Origin: Aureobasidium sp. EXF-3400
Lineage: Eukaryota > Ascomycota > Dothideomycetes > Dothideales > Saccotheciaceae
Assembly (NCBI GenBank): GCA_024195585.1
Contig: SWBL01000017.1
Coordinates: forward strand, 186,001-250,000
Length of the DNA stretch: 64,000 nt
Reading direction: 5' to 3'
This document shows positions 1-10,670 of this stretch, piece by piece. Each line of letters starts with the position of its first letter. The stretch's first letter is position 1. A program made the position numbers and the translations under genes. Below the pieces are notes generated by a model that saw nothing but the letters and a program-made list of their open reading frames with translations, did no database searches and had not been told where the DNA came from.

Positions 1-399
1 GTGTGTTCGCCTCAATCGCAGCAGTCAAACACCGTGTGGCAGCCACCCGAGCTCATCAACGCTGCGTTGGGTGTTATTATCCATGTAGCTGGAGGATCAT
101 CCAAACATCGCCAACAGCTGATAGCCCAGACTCCGCTCTTGACTGCCTGGCTGCCACACTTCTCTCACGCTGATCGTCGTATTCGTGTCGCGTCTGTCTG
201 GGCTATCATCAACCTCACCTGGGTGGATAGCGCCGCTGACAGAGAAGATGCCAAAGCTAGAGCTCGCACCTTGGCATCGTTCGGCATAGACGAAAAAGTT
301 CGTGCGCTGGCAGAAGACGGCGATGCCGACACACGAGAACGGGTCAAGACAGCTGTACGACAGATCGATGAACTGCTAGAAGGCGGTCGATACCGATGA
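1..399 (+). CDS. ARMC8/Vid28-like armadillo-repeat protein, C-terminal part
   Basis: This is the last exon of a gene that begins outside the window; the reading frame is open from base 1 and ends in TGA at 397-399. The 132 visible residues are helical armadillo-type sequence. They include the segment RIRVASVWAIINLTW, followed by a helix ending in DTRERVKTAV, which resembles the C-terminus of ARMC8/Vid28 (Gid5). In yeast that family is the armadillo scaffold of the GID/CTLH ubiquitin ligase, which degrades gluconeogenic enzymes when glucose returns. Assignment rests on the pattern of this last repeat only; another armadillo protein cannot be excluded. The gene is tail-to-tail with the LamB/YcsF gene, with 163 bp between the stops. 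Confidence 0.6.
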   Translation: MCSPQSQQSNTVWQPPELINAALGVIIHVAGGSSKHRQQLIAQTPLLTAWLPHFSHADRRIRVASVWAIINLTWVDSAADREDAKARARTLASFGIDEKVRALAEDGDADTRERVKTAVRQIDELLEGGRYR

Positions 400-562
400 C
401 TCCTTGATATGACTTGAAAGTCAACAAGCACGAGAAACACGAAGCACCTTGCACCTACGTTACCAATGAAATGTACTATACTGTATGCTATTATCATTGC
501 TCTCCGGAGCGTTACTACCAACTTAGGAGTGGAGATGACTTCATATCTGTTTTCATTTCCAC

Positions 563-1385
563 CTACCCTGAACCATGGTGCTTTTTGTTGAACTCGTCCA
601 CCATCTTTCTGGCAGCAGTCACTATGTTCACAGCGCCAGGGGAATCAGAGTGGCAACATAGAGAGATCTCGTGATCACCTATCGGCAGCTGGACCTCCTC
701 TCCTGTAACCGCGATGACAGATGAGTTTTCCAATTGTGACTTGATGTGTGCTGCTGTCTCCTCTTGTGTCCAAGCCCTGGGTGCGTCACGTCAGCTGGTA
801 AGTCTGGGGCTTTGTTTTGCATTGCGCTTACTTCTTTTTGCGATCAATCACAAGTGTGCCATCCTTTGAATATTTGACATCTCCATATAGCTCAGCAACA
901 AATGGCAAACCGAGCTCTTTTGCAACCTCTTCGTGAAGAGTGCCGGCAAGTCCGAAGACCGGTGTGTTTGGGGGAACGCCCGAATAGACTGCTCGACATA
1001 CTTCACGGTCTCTGTACATCATACCATAGAGCACTCCATGAGGCTTTACATGATGCAGAGGCACACCCTCGACATCCAGGAAGCCCTTCAAAGCTCCCAC
1101 TTGATAGATGACCAGTGCGGTAAGCTCCTCCGGTGACATCTTGATCTCTCTTCTACCAAAGCCTTGGATGTCCGGCAGTCCAGGATGTGCTCCGACCTTG
1201 ATGTTGTGTTGCTTGCATAGCTTGACGGTGTTGGCCATGATCAGTGGATCTCCTGCATGGAAACCACAAGCGATGTTGGCATGGTCGATGAGAGGAATCA
1301 ATTCCTCGTCTGGACCACATTTGAAGTTGCCATAGCCTTCGCCTAGGTCTACGTTGATGTGTACTTTCTTGCTGACTGGAGGCAT
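563..1385 (-). CDS. LamB/YcsF family protein (PxpA-type 5-oxoprolinase subunit A)
   Basis: Two exons, 1385-832 and 776-563, give 255 residues, the usual family length (about 250). The intron is 777-831, with donor GTAAGC and acceptor CCCAG. Without splicing the frame stops just after the donor and loses the conserved C-terminus. Family hallmarks are visible: the N-terminal VDLGEGYG, NIACGFHAGD, KVGAHPGLPD and VKPHGVLY, and in exon 2 PIGDHEISLCCHSDSPGA. Bacterial PxpA (YcsF) works with PxpB/KipI and PxpC/KipA in ATP-dependent opening of 5-oxoproline to glutamate. Here the gene is head-to-head with a carboxylase that contains KipA-like and KipI-like domains, with 316 bp between the ATGs, so the products probably work together. 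The substrate is inferred, not shown. Confidence 0.9.
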
Positions 1386-1701
1386 GGTGATATGTGTTGC
1401 TTGTGAGAATAAGTGATCAAGAGTCGACTGTTATGAACTGTGAAGATGACCGGGTGAGTGGAAGGATGAAGGATAGGCACTTCCACCATTGGGCCCAGGT
1501 CACTCATCCCATGTCATCGGGGTGGGGTTAACTTGGAGGCTTATCATCGATCGACACTTACCCCAACAATAGAGGTACTGAAGGTCGACCCCTCATCTGC
1601 CCAACCACTTTTGGTCAGCCGATGAGGAGGAGATGCAGGTGAAGGCTATATATATTGACCTTCACGGATGCCAGTATGGTATCAGTTTGACATAGAACAG
1701 T
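1386..1701. promoter_or_regulatory. Divergent promoter between LamB/YcsF and carboxylase genes
   Basis: The 316-bp gap holds the 5' regions of both head-to-head genes. A TATA-like run lies at 1647-1655, about 50 bp before the carboxylase ATG. An inverted CCAAT box (ATTGG) lies at 1488-1492. A GATAAG element (bottom strand, around 1540-1545), the core of AreA/Nit2 nitrogen-regulator sites, lies near the middle. The motifs are short and could occur by chance; their use in nitrogen-responsive co-regulation is an inference. Confidence 0.45.
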
Positions 1702-4700
1702 ATGGAGAAGCTCAAGACTCTCCTCATTGCCAATCGAGGTGAAATTGCGGTTCGTGACCCTGTCTATACCACCCGCCCCACATCGCTTGGCAAAGAGACA
1801 TGTTACCTAACGAGAACATCTCTTACAGGTCCGCATCACCAGGACGGCAAAAGCTCTCGGCATTCGTACTATATCAATCTATTCAGCAGCAGATGCAGCT
1901 AGCAGCCATGTGACAGCTGCGGACGAGGCTGTCCTGCTCACCGGCAGTGACTCAACCGTGTACACCGACGGCGAAAACATCATTGCTATTGCAAAGCAGA
2001 AGGGCGTCGATGCCATCATTCCTGGTTATGGATTTCTGTCCGAGAACGCCGAATTTGCCAGACAGGTCGCAGATGCTGGCATCGCCTGGGTAGGTCCGAG
2101 TCCGGAAGCAATCGAAGCATTTGGTGTGAAGCACGTAGCACGAGATCTAGCTGCAAAAGCTGGCGTGCCTATAGTGCCAGGCACAAAAGGTCTCGTTGAA
2201 AGTGCTGAAGATGCCATCCAAGCATCTGAGAAACTCGGTTTTCCTGTTATGCTGAAGGCAACCGGTGGAGGTGGAGGCATGGGTTTGGTGACTTGTTATA
2301 ATGTCGAAGAGGTTCGTTCCGGCTTCGATAAAGTACAATCAAGAGGCAAGATCTTGTTCAAGAACTCGGGCTTGTTCATAGAGAAGTACTATGCAGCCTC
2401 TCGACATATCGAGGTGCAAGTCTTCGGTAACGGCCAAGGATCAGCGATACACTTCGGCGAAAGAGAATGTTCAATCCAGAGACGCCACCAGAAAGTCATC
2501 GAGGAATGTCCCAGTCCATTTGTCGAGAAGCATCCTGGTCTAAGAGAGAAGCTCGGCAGTGCAGCTGTCAGCCTTGCAGAGTCGATCAAATACGGCTCTG
2601 CTGGTACGGTCGAGTACCTCGTCGATGATGAATCCGGAGACTACTTCTTCTTGGAGATGAACACCAGACTTCAGGTGGAGCATGGTATCACCGAGCTCTG
2701 CTATGGCGTTGATCTGGTACAACTCATGCTCCAGCAAGCTGATGCTCAACTCAAGGGCCGAGGTGGACTGGAAGCGGACTCTCTGAAGCAGATGCAGCCT
2801 TCCTCGCCGAAAGGTTCGGCTATTGAAGTCAGAGTCTATGCAGAGAACCCTCTGCGTGACTTTGCACCATCTCCTGGTCTATTGCAGTCTGTATCTTGGC
2901 CAGAGCAGCAGAATGATGGAATTCGTGTTGATACATGGGTGTTTACCGGCGCCACCATCACACCGAACTACGATCCACTGATAGCTAAAGTCATGTTCCA
3001 CGGCCCCTCCAGGCAGGAGGCCATAGCAGGCATGCAATCTCTTCTTTCGTCATCCAAGATCTGTGGTCCGCCAACCAACCTCGACTTTCTGGAAGAAATC
3101 ATACGAGACGATCGGTTCAAGAGTGGCAACACCTTGACAAACTTTCTGCATTCGTTCGAATTTCGCCCTGCTGCTATAGATGTCATATCGCCAGGTGCTT
3201 ATACTCTTATCCAAGACTTGCCAGCTAGACCGACGGTAGGCAAAGGTATCCCTCATTCTGGCGCGATGGACTCGATTGCCTTCTCGCTCGCAAATATCCT
3301 TGCTGGAAACGATCCGACGACAGAAGCCTTGGAAATAACATTGAGTGGTCCCGAACTGCACTTCGTACGTCCGGCGGTGGTTGCCTTGACAGGTGCCCCG
3401 ATGGAAGCCCAGCTAGACGGACAACCATTCTCAATGTGGCAGCGACACTACATCAAAGCTGGACAAAAGCTTAAAATTGGGAAGACGACAGGATATGGTT
3501 GCAGGGCTTATCTTGCAGTCTATGGTGGTTTCCCCACAGTAGCCGAGTACTTTGGATCGAAATCAACTTCTCCAATCGTGGCTGTTGGCGGTTATCAAGG
3601 ACGTCAGCTCGCACCTGGAGATCTGCTGGCTATTGTCGACGATATCCCTGACTCCATCTCTGGTCCGAGTATCAGCTTGCCAAAAAACCTTGTGCCTGTC
3701 TACACCAGCGAGTGGGAGATTATGGCAATGGTAGGACCACATGACATAGGCTATCTGCTCCCCGAAGACATCGAGATGATATATACGACTACTTGGAAAG
3801 TCTCGCATAACGCTAGTCGCAGTGCTATCAGACTCATCGGACCCGTGCCCAAGTGGGCTCGCAAAGATGGTGGCGAAGGCGGCGCTCACCCTTCGAACCT
3901 AGTCGAGTACGGATATCCTATTGGCGCACTCAATTGGACAGGCGATGACCCATGCCTCTTCCCAGTCGACTGTCCAAACTTCGGTGGCTTTGTCTCTAGC
4001 ACGACCGTCATCCGAGCAGAATGGTGGAAACTAGGACAGCTGAAGTCGGGAGACACTCTGAAGTACAAGAGGGTCTCTTTGGAAGAAGCACTGTCTTTGC
4101 GCAAGCAGAACGACCATTTCATCGAGTCGATCGAGAAAACTGTACAGAAGTCCGGCAGCTTCGAAGACATCAAGCCTCTCAGCTCCGCTTTCGAACCATC
4201 TGGCAACTTTGGCAAAGCTATCGTCTGGGAGAGATCTCAGCAGGGCCGACAGCCTCAAGTCAGGTATCGACAGGGCGGTGATGACCATCTCATTGTCGAG
4301 TATGGTAACGAAGAGTTTGACTTAAACCATCGTTGCAGGACAACAGCGCTTGAAAAGGCGATTCGGTCTTCTAATCCTGATTGTCTCAACAATACTGTGT
4401 CATGCTGCACGAGTGTTACGCTGTTCTACAACGGCCTAAAAATTGACAGACAGAAGTTGGTATCGCATCTTCAAGGTCTGGAGGATGAACTTGGAGATCT
4501 CAGCTCCGTCAAAGTGCCTTGTCGAAAGTTTCGCCTCCCGCTTTCATTTGAATCGAAAGCACAGGAGGAGGCCACAAAGAGATACATGGAGACGCAACGC
4601 CCACATGCGCCGTATCTTCCCAGCAACTTCGATTTCGTCGCCAAGAACAATGCATTCACCTCAGATCAATTGCGTGATATTTTCCTCACTGGTCAGTTTA

Positions 4701-5537
4701 TGGCTGTCGTTGTGGGCTTCTACGCAGGCAATACAGTATCACTGCCAGTCGACCCTCGTCAGCGTATGGCTTGTCCAAAAGCCAATCCTAGTCGAGTTTT
4801 TACACCTGAAGGCACTGTCAGCTGGGGTGGGTCATGCATGAGCATCTACCCCGTCGATAGTCCAGGAGGCTACCAGATGACTGGACGTACAATTCCCATC
4901 TTCGACGCATTGGGTTGGAAGGAAGGATTTTCTCCCTCACGCCCCTACCTCTTCCAAGACTTCGATATATTAACATACTACCGAGTCAGCGAGGAAGAGC
5001 TAGATGTACTGCTTGCAGACTTCCGCAGTGGTAGATACAAGTTCGAGTGGGAGGACATTGAGTTTGATATGGCTGAGCATAACAAGTTGTTGACAGACAC
5101 ATCAAAGGAAGTCGAGAGCATCCGCGCAAAACAAGCAATCGCTCAAGCTGAGATGACCAAAGCAGAAAACGAAAGCTTGACCAAGTGGAGAGAAGAAAAG
5201 GCAAAGAACAAGGTCGATGACAGCACGATTGAGTCTATGTTGGCTGGTGAGTATCTCAAATCCATTTCATTGCCCGTACAACCTGCTAACAGCGACAGAT
5301 CCTAAATACACTACTGTCGATTCGCCCGTCGCTGCCAATGTCTGGAAAATCATGGTGGAGGAAGGACAGACTGTTAAGCCGAATCAAACGATAGCGATCC
5401 TCGAGGCGATGAAGCTAGAGATCTCGGTGAATGCTCCACCAGATCAGAAAGCTGCAAAAGTCGAGAGGTTGCTAGTCGCTCCTGGCGAAACCGTGAACGC
5501 AGGAGCCAGGCTTGCGCTGTTGAGATTCGAGGACTGA
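1702..5537 (+). CDS. Urea-carboxylase-family biotin carboxylase (BC-AHS2/KipA-AHS1/KipI-biotinyl)
   Basis: Three exons, 1702-1749, 1829-5246 and 5299-5537, give 1234 residues. Intron 2 is canonical (GTGAGT, branch GCTAAC, CGACAG); intron 1 uses the unusual donor GTTCGT but restores the conserved start LLIANRGEIAVRI. Domain order: biotin carboxylase (residues 1-450) with the glycine-rich ATP loop KATGGGGGMG and EMNTRLQVEH; an AHS2/KipA-like domain from about 464 (SPGAYTLIQDL); an AHS1/KipI-like domain from about 825; and a C-terminal biotinyl domain with EAMKLE, the biotin lysine near 1194. This is the architecture of urea carboxylase, the second half of yeast Dur1,2, but no amidase (allophanate hydrolase) domain is present here or nearby. 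The divergent LamB/YcsF neighbour argues for a 5-oxoproline or related lactam/amide substrate rather than urea. Probably cytosolic, since no targeting signal is seen. Confidence 0.88.
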
Positions 5538-5872
5538 AGAACGTCTCGTAATCGTTGGATCCATGTGCAGGCACTGGAATCAAGCTTATCGACTTCGAGA
5601 CTTCAGTATAGGATGTAAATATTCGCAATGTTTTTGAAATTTTTAATCAACTACCATGGTCTTTTTGTGTGTTGGATCTTTTGTGGCCGTAGCGATAGGT
5701 GCATTCCCGCTTGCTCCTTTAGTAAAGTGATGCCTCGGAAGGATTGGCTTATCGTAAGCCACATACCTGCCGTAAGCGCTGCGGGAATAAACCGTATATA
5801 TAGAAGGACCGCATTTCCCTCCAACATGATCGATAACGAGATCGCCCCTACCCAAAGATTTGACACTCGACG
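5538..5872. other. Intergenic, carboxylase 3' / GFA gene 5' region
   Basis: 335 bp between two genes on the same strand. It should contain the carboxylase terminator and the promoter of the GFA-domain gene. No further gene or clear repeat was recognised; an upstream ATG at 5826 is out of the GFA reading context and probably lies in the leader. Confidence 0.5.
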
Positions 5873-6905
5873 ATGTCAGAAACAGAGGGGAAGCAAACGT
5901 ACTATGGAAACTGCCACTGCGGCGCTTTCAAATATTCCATCGCTCTTGCACCAATTAAGAAGGCTTCGGTTTGCAATTGCAGTATTTGCAGCAGAGTAAG
6001 AGCGACTCATATTTTTGTTGACTTCTCAATTCCAGTAATCTGATGTGAATCCAGAAAGGATATCTCTTTGCAAGACCCGAAGAGCCTTCTGATTTCAAAG
6101 TGGAAGCTGGCGAAGGAACCCTCAAGACCTACACTTTCGGCAATGGAGTAGCTGAGCACAAAGTGAGCAAATTTTGCGCTGTGTCTGAAAGGCGAATATC
6201 TTACACAGATAGTTCTGTCCTACATGTGGCTCTGGCATCTTGGTCGAAGCACCTAAGCTGAACTTCCTGGTTGTCAATGTAAATGACTTCACAACTACCA
6301 ACAACTCGCTCCATCTAACGAAATCCCTAGATCAACACTTTCAAACATGGTTCAGTAGACATCGAAAGCCTTGAAATCAGCACAACAGACCGAGCAAATA
6401 TCGAACCAGTCTATCGCCCTTTCGTCCTCTCTCCAGACCAAACACCAGAAGTACCTCAAGGGCAGAAACTGTACACAGGAAGTTGTCACTGTCAAGCCAT
6501 AAAGTACACACTCGTTTGTGAAGAGATTAAAGAATTCAGAACTTGTAATTGCAGTTTCTGCTTCCGTGTACGTTACGTTCTCTTCATTCCTCCTTCTTCG
6601 CTAACATATTAAACAAACAGAACGCGGATATGTGGATCTATCCACCTATCCCCTCGGTCAATCTCCTAGGTACAGAGGAAAAGCTTACCGACTACCTCTT
6701 CGGCCTAAAACGAGCGTTTCACGGTTTCTGTGGTACCTGCGGTGTCGATGTGGTCAACAGAGTAGACCTGCACCACATATTCAAGGCTCCAGTTCGACCA
6801 GTGAATGTGAGAACCATCAACAACATCGTATTGGAAGATTTGAAGATTGAGAAAGTCGATGGATGGTCTCGCAATACTGCTCCATACAAACCCTACGAGG
6901 TCTGA
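5873..6905 (+). CDS. Tandem GFA (CENP-V/GFA zinc-binding) domain protein
   Basis: Five exons (5873-5995, 6055-6162, 6213-6278, 6331-6567, 6621-6905) give 272 residues; every intron falls between codons and carries GT...AG ends. Two successive GFA domains are visible. Domain 1 has GNCHCGAFKY, CNCSIC and CPTCGSGI. Domain 2, from about residue 140, has GSCHCQAIKY, CNCSFC and FCGTCGVD. Each therefore keeps the CxC, CxxC and CxxC zinc ligands. The family was named after glutathione-dependent formaldehyde-activating enzyme, but most fungal members have no proven reaction. The start was chosen at 5873 because MSETEGKQTYYGNCHCG leads directly into the first zinc motif. It ends 89 bp from the convergent MFS gene. 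Confidence 0.85.
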
Positions 6906-6994
6906 GGAACTGCAAAGAAGGAAGCTTGAGAAACTGAATTTGGAAATTTTTGGTGGATATCATTATCTTCATTACTAAACATGACTCATCTACT

Positions 6995-8764
6995 CTATTT
7001 GGAATCTAAAGAACTTTTGGACAAGGAAGTAGGAGAGACTTGCTCTCTATCCAGGCTCTGTAGCTGTACAGAAGGACTCTTTTTGACTTCAGCCACATCA
7101 TCGGTCTTGACCAACGAATCTCTCCATCTAATGAAACGTGCAACAAGACTTGTTTTCTTATCAGCACTGTTTTCCGGGGCGTGATCTGTGTTTCCAGCTT
7201 CTGCTTCGCGGACCTTTTCTTCGACCACATCTTCTTCTCTCTTCAATCCCTTATCTTTAACAGGGAGGGTAAGCAATAATGCTATGCCAACTGTCGCCAC
7301 GCAGAAGATAAAGACAGTACGGCTTGCGTCTGCATATGCGGTACTGATGCTTGTTCGATCAGCAGCACTGACGGTGTTCAAGTCAGGTACAGCGAATGTG
7401 GAGTCGGCAATATATTGTAGGTGCGGCGGCAGACTTGATTGAAGGACATTGCCTGAGATGGCCGAGCAAATGGCCAAGCCCACTGCACCGCCCAGCTGAC
7501 GCAATAGCATTCGATTAGAAATAACGACTGCACGCTGTGACTTGGGACAATGTGCTTGCATTGCAGTATTGGTCGTTTGGAATGTGCAGCCAGCGCCAAA
7601 TCCGACAAAGATGATAAAGCAGCAAATGTGGCTGACAGGGGAGTTGGCATCGAGAGATACCAACAATCCTGAGCCTAGAGTCCAAACAACGAAGCCAATG
7701 AATATGACCTCAATATAGTGGCCAATAAAGGACATGTATTGTCCAGCGGAGGCAGAGACCCCGGCTTGTACCAAGACCAGAGGAAGAATGAGGACCGCTG
7801 ACTCCATGACATTGTATCCACCAACATTCTGGTAATACAATGGCAGGTAATATATCAGAGAGTAGTAGTTCATGCCAAGCATGAAGGATTGAACCAACAT
7901 GCATGCCACAGACGGGTTGCGCCACATTTCCAATGGCATCATTGGGAGTTTGGCAAACTTCCACTCAATGATGACGAAGACTATGATGCAGACTCCGCCA
8001 ATCGCCAGCATCGAGATGGTTTCGGCCGAGTTCCAGGGTGTGCCGTGACCGCCATCAGAGATGGCGATGAGAATAAGGATGATGGCAACGGTGCTGAAGA
8101 AGAGACCAATCCAGTCGATCTTCGCAATGGTTTCCCTGAACTTGACCTTGGGCATACTCTGTGGCAAGATCCATGCAGAGAGAGCCGCAGCCACGCAACA
8201 CAAAGGTGCGTTAAGGTAGAACAGACCTCGCCAGGTCGAGTGTTGAGTGAACGCAGCGGCAATCAGAGGGCCTGCAGCATTGCCAAATCCAATAAAAGAC
8301 CCAATAATGCCCTGGTATTTGCCTCTCTGCTGCAAAGTGACAACATCTGACATGATCATGTTGACCAGTGAGACGATTCCACCATTGGCAATGCCAGATA
8401 TGCCGCGAAAGACATACAGAACATCTTTGTTGGGAGTGAGGCCACATACCAAGTCCGAGGCAGCCAAAAGTATCATACACCCGACAAAGATCTTCTTGCG
8501 TCCAAAGAGATCGGACAGACGGCCGTATAGGACCTGGAATACAGTATTTGCGATGAGGGCAGATGTACCCGCCCAAGCGATGGTATCCGCAGCATTTAGG
8601 TCCCTCGCAATACTCGGTAGAAGAACAGTGATTCCATTTTGGTCGACATAGCATAAGAACATGCAAAATGCGAGGGTGAAAAATATTGTCATGCGTTCTT
8701 TGAACGGCACAAGGTTTGTTTGGTCATGGATGGCGGCCTCCAGATCCTTGGTGTCCTTCGCCAT
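6995..8764 (-). CDS. MFS transporter, DHA2-like (14-TM drug/H+ antiporter type)
   Basis: One uninterrupted exon codes for 589 residues. A short charged N-terminus is followed by many hydrophobic helices, and the MFS motif GRLSDLFGRKKIF lies between the second and third helices. The extra central helices and overall length fit the 14-span DHA2/azole-resistance-like or siderophore-like branch rather than 12-span sugar carriers. The C-terminal 90 residues are charged and cytoplasmic. Expected role: proton-coupled export of a small molecule at the plasma or vacuolar membrane; the substrate cannot be read from sequence. No biosynthetic cluster surrounds it, so a secondary-metabolite pump is not indicated. 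Convergent with the GFA gene. Confidence 0.88.
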   Translation of the reverse strand: MAKDTKDLEAAIHDQTNLVPFKERMTIFFTLAFCMFLCYVDQNGITVLLPSIARDLNAADTIAWAGTSALIANTVFQVLYGRLSDLFGRKKIFVGCMILLAASDLVCGLTPNKDVLYVFRGISGIANGGIVSLVNMIMSDVVTLQQRGKYQGIIGSFIGFGNAAGPLIAAAFTQHSTWRGLFYLNAPLCCVAAALSAWILPQSMPKVKFRETIAKIDWIGLFFSTVAIILILIAISDGGHGTPWNSAETISMLAIGGVCIIVFVIIEWKFAKLPMMPLEMWRNPSVACMLVQSFMLGMNYYSLIYYLPLYYQNVGGYNVMESAVLILPLVLVQAGVSASAGQYMSFIGHYIEVIFIGFVVWTLGSGLLVSLDANSPVSHICCFIIFVGFGAGCTFQTTNTAMQAHCPKSQRAVVISNRMLLRQLGGAVGLAICSAISGNVLQSSLPPHLQYIADSTFAVPDLNTVSAADRTSISTAYADASRTVFIFCVATVGIALLLTLPVKDKGLKREEDVVEEKVREAEAGNTDHAPENSADKKTSLVARFIRWRDSLVKTDDVAEVKKSPSVQLQSLDREQVSPTSLSKSSLDSK

Positions 8765-9432
8765 GGAGCGAGACTATTATTTCTTGTTCTCGTATGAATG
8801 CCAGTGAGAATCGTCGAACAGAAAATAAAGCAGCGATGATTATTTAGGCTTTATGTGACTAGTCCGATGTCACGTCGCCAGAGTTTGGAGCCAGTCCTGA
8901 ATGTCGGGAAACGACAAGAGTCGTGGAGTGACAGATATTGTAAATTGTCGTGTCACGGTAAGCTTTGAACTGATTGAACCGTGTGAACAAGGCAGCGTTT
9001 AGGAGAATCTTATGCGATTTAGAATTGAGTCATTGCGAGAAAATGCGCGTCAACAAGAAAAGAGGTGAAGATAATAATTGCCGCTTGCTGTGCCCGCTCA
9101 TGACGGCGTGGATTTGCATTTTCCCGATCGGCATCCTTAAGGGACGCCGCAAACCACTTGCCATACTGTGAATCAGACGCAAAGAAGATATCGAACCGGA
9201 TGAGTCATGGAACGAAAGAATAGCCCTCACAATTGGGGGTCTGATTTACTCTCCGCACACGATTTCCCTTGTTCACGCGATCATTCTCCTATCAAAGTGC
9301 AATCGATACAAAGGTTATCGGAACTTTGCCGAGATGGCCAGAACTTGGCAATGTATCGTCGGAACTTGCTATGAGTGGTCGGACCTTGGCCGAGAAAGAT
9401 CGGAGCCGCCGACCGACTACAGTAAACAGCAT
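8765..9432. other. Intergenic, promoter of MFS gene
   Basis: 668 bp holding the MFS 5' region and the 3' end of the WW-domain gene. Short open frames here have no recognisable protein character. Three similar phrases of the type GGAACTTGSC near 9320-9390 form a loose local repeat. Nothing else seen. Confidence 0.4.
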
Positions 9433-10670
9433 CTAATCATCATACGTCTCGGCGTACTCTTCTTCATACTCTTCCTGCGCCTCGCGCAGTTCCTCACGCT
9501 TCTCCTCCAGACTCTCGCGGTCGCTGCTCGACACTGATGATCCGGAACGTGTCTCGTCAGGCAGGGGTGCGTCATCGTACAGACCTGGCTCGTAGGCAGA
9601 TCCGCCGTAACCAGAAGGCTGAGCGACCGGCGCGGGAGCATTGTAGCCGTAGGAATCCTGAGAAGGAGCGCCGTAGCCTCCATATGATGGATCGGGAACT
9701 GGAGCGTAGTTGGTAGGAGCCGGTGCGTAGCTGGGTGCAGCGGCAGCAGCATGCGGCTTCTCGTCGTCCGAGTCGTCCAGAGCATTAGCGATGAGTGCAC
9801 CGCCGATTCCGCCTACAGCGAGACCGGCTGCAGCTCCACCAATGGCACCGCCATAACCACTGCTCTTCTTCTCGTCCTTCTTCTTGTCCTTGTTCTCGAC
9901 ATCGCCGTAGTACTGGTTGGCACGTGTATCATGCTGACCCTGAGGAGGAACAGAAGGCATGGCACCGCCGTAGCTGTCGTAGAAAGAGTTTGCCTGTCCA
10001 CGAGACTGATCACCCTGAGGACCGGATCCATACTGGCCCTGGGGAGGGGCTTGTCCATAAGGAGCGTTGGGCTGGCCGTACTGACCCTGAGCATGAGGAG
10101 GCTGGTAACCGCCATAAGCTCCACCAGTGGGAGGGGGAGGTGATGAATACTGGTTCTGGGGAGGAGCAGGATGCTGAGGCATGTCCCATTGAGTCTGACC
10201 GGTAGCCTGGTTCACGTAGTAGAAGCGCTGGCTCTGTTGGTCGAACTGCTGGACCCAGCCAGGAGGAAGTTGACCACCGGCCTGGGGTGGAGGAGGCCCA
10301 GAAGGTGGAGGGGCTTGACCATAGGGAGCAGGACTAGGCTGACCGTATGGACTGGAGCCAGACTGACCATAGGGCTGCTGGTGTTGAGGAGGGTACTGCT
10401 GAGGATTGTACGACTGTTGCTGGTGCTGAGCATACGAGTTTGGAGGGGCAGGCGAAGAGTACTGAGGCTGGTTGACATCGCGCGTCTGCTCGGGCTCTGC
10501 ATAAGAAAACGTCAGTAATTGTAAGTCTGTACAAGAGGTAGGACCAAGATCTCACTGCTCTCAGTGGGCTTTGTATCCTGAGCAGGTTGCAAAGGTTTGT
10601 CGTCCTTCTTCTTGTCATCATCACCAAACATTTCCTCGAACTCGCTCTTGAGTTTCTTGAAGAACGACAT
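9433..10670 (-). CDS. WW-domain, Pro/Gln/Gly/Tyr-rich protein with glycine-zipper segment
   Basis: Two exons, 10670-10556 and 10496-9433, give 392 residues; the intron is GTGAGA...ATGCAG. The charged, amphipathic N-terminus begins MSFFKKLKSEFEEMFGDDD. A Gln/Pro/Tyr-rich low-complexity stretch follows, then one WW domain (LPPGW...RFYYVN...TQWDMP) that should bind proline-rich ligands, then more GQYG/PPQG repeats. A glycine-zipper stretch (AIGGAAAGLAVGGIGGALIA) could insert in a membrane or oligomerise. The tail is strongly acidic. Yeast Wwm1, a WW protein that binds the metacaspase Mca1, has a loosely comparable layout, but orthology is only a suggestion. The low-complexity sequence predicts a mostly disordered protein. 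Confidence 0.8.

Noticed and set aside
1702..5537. Naming the carboxylase as Dur1,2 urea amidolyase
   Set aside because: The allophanate hydrolase (amidase) half is absent from the protein and its surroundings; only the carboxylase half is present.
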